Shown: in pieces, positions 11,876 through 12,198 of the stretch | How the letters are laid out: every line of letters begins with the position of its first letter | Numbering within the stretch: position 1 is the first letter of the stretch | Source: Bacillota bacterium | Lineage (GTDB): Bacteria; Bacillota; Clostridia; Clostridiales; Clostridiaceae | Direction of reading: 5' to 3' | Assembly: GCA_023399035.1 (NCBI GenBank) | Contig: JAEWQX010000107.1 | Span: 1-12,198, forward strand | Length of the DNA stretch: 12,198 nt | Made by a program: the position numbers and the translations under genes | The notes under the pieces: model-generated | What the model was told of the DNA's origin: nothing | Seen by the model: only the letters and a program-made list of their open reading frames with translations | The model's database searches: none

Positions 11876-12198
11876 ATGAGTTCAGATAAAAAAGAATTAA
11901 AATATTGTATAGAAACATGGGGATGCCAGATGAATGAAGAAGATTCAGAAAAATTATCTGGTATGCTTAAAAGACAAGGATACACTGCAACAGAAAATAG
12001 AGAAGAAGCTTCTATAATAATATTTAATACATGCTGTGTAAGAGAAAATGCAGAAAACAAGGTATTTGGTAACCTTGGACTTCTTAAAAAGCAGAAGGAA
12101 AAAAATCCAGATTTAATAATAGCAATATGTGGATGCATGATGCAGCAAAAAGGAATGGCAGACAAAGTATTATCACAATTCCCATTTGTTGATATAAT
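11876..12198 (+). CDS. miaB: tRNA-2-methylthio-N6-dimethylallyladenosine synthase, N-terminal part (runs off right edge)
   Basis: The first 107 codons are present. The sequence has the UPF0004 (MTTase N-terminal) domain with three cysteines that bind the auxiliary 4Fe-4S cluster: ETWGCQMNEEDSE (Cys17), IIFNTCCVRENAENKVFGNL (Cys53) and ICGCMMQQKG (Cys87), spaced as in MiaB. The radical-SAM CxxxCxxC motif and TRAM domain lie beyond the window. MiaB adds the methylthio group to i6A37 of tRNAs reading UNN codons. AAGGAG lies seven bases upstream of the ATG. In many clostridia miaB stands before mutS and mutL, which may follow here. The family choice over RimO and MtaB rests on the GCQMN and TCCVRENA forms. 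Confidence 0.95.
   Translation, partial: MSSDKKELKYCIETWGCQMNEEDSEKLSGMLKRQGYTATENREEASIIIFNTCCVRENAENKVFGNLGLLKKQKEKNPDLIIAICGCMMQQKGMADKVLSQFPFVDI

Noticed and set aside
11833..12165. Minus-strand frame of 110 codons
   Set aside because: Opposite miaB, which is unambiguous.
1..12198. tRNA, rRNA or tmRNA genes
   Set aside because: I saw no T-loop motif with matching acceptor stem and no rRNA-like stretch.

Overview
The window is very AT-rich, uses strong GGAGG-type ribosome binding sites and carries gene families typical of Clostridia: DUF4474, DUF1659/DUF2922/YvrJ, a PspA homologue, and the start of miaB at the right edge. It most likely comes from a chromosome of Clostridium sensu stricto. 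The species cannot be fixed from the sequence alone.

Layout, left to right. (1) 1-2070 is a worn accessory region. It holds the N-terminal part of a transposase running off the left edge, a membrane-anchored DUF4474 protein, the tail of an IS3-type transposase, and a fragment of a YgjP-like (DUF45) metallopeptidase. (2) 2090-3912 (minus strand) is a compact cluster of a small sigma-70-like factor, a YvrJ-family peptide, a DUF1659 protein and a DUF2922 protein. An intrinsic terminator overlaps the sigma factor's stop codon and separates it from the three small genes. (3) 4075-4508 is a nitroreductase pseudogene with its middle deleted. (4) 4570-9223 is a phage- or ICE-type control island bounded by two copies of a 97-bp direct repeat (88/97 identical). 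Inside it a divergent switch faces an ImmA/IrrE protease and an XRE repressor (minus strand) against a Cro-like regulator, an AntA-KilAC antirepressor, two small proteins and a replication initiator with a DnaA-N-like C-terminus (plus strand). A decamer, TTTTACGTCA, recurs at the promoters and is the probable repressor operator. No integrase or structural gene is visible. A gutted acyltransferase gene sits just inside the right repeat. (5) 9298-11598 (minus strand) is a probable envelope-stress operon: pspA, a nine-cysteine cytoplasmic protein, and a secreted, serine-rich, single-pass membrane protein. (6) miaB starts at 11876 and runs off the right edge.

How the genes work together. The island reads as a lysogeny and replication cassette left from a prophage or integrative element, with an ImmR/ImmA-like protease-cleavable repressor circuit. 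The sigma factor cluster resembles the SigO/YvrJ neighbourhood of Bacillus in part and may be a self-contained regulon. The PspA operon probably guards or remodels the membrane. These roles are inferred from family membership and gene order. The most unusual points are the 97-bp repeat framing of the island, the four-site operator set, a 46-residue ORF overlapping the end of immA and built of two 22-residue repeats, and the PspA / Cys-rich / Ser-rich trio.
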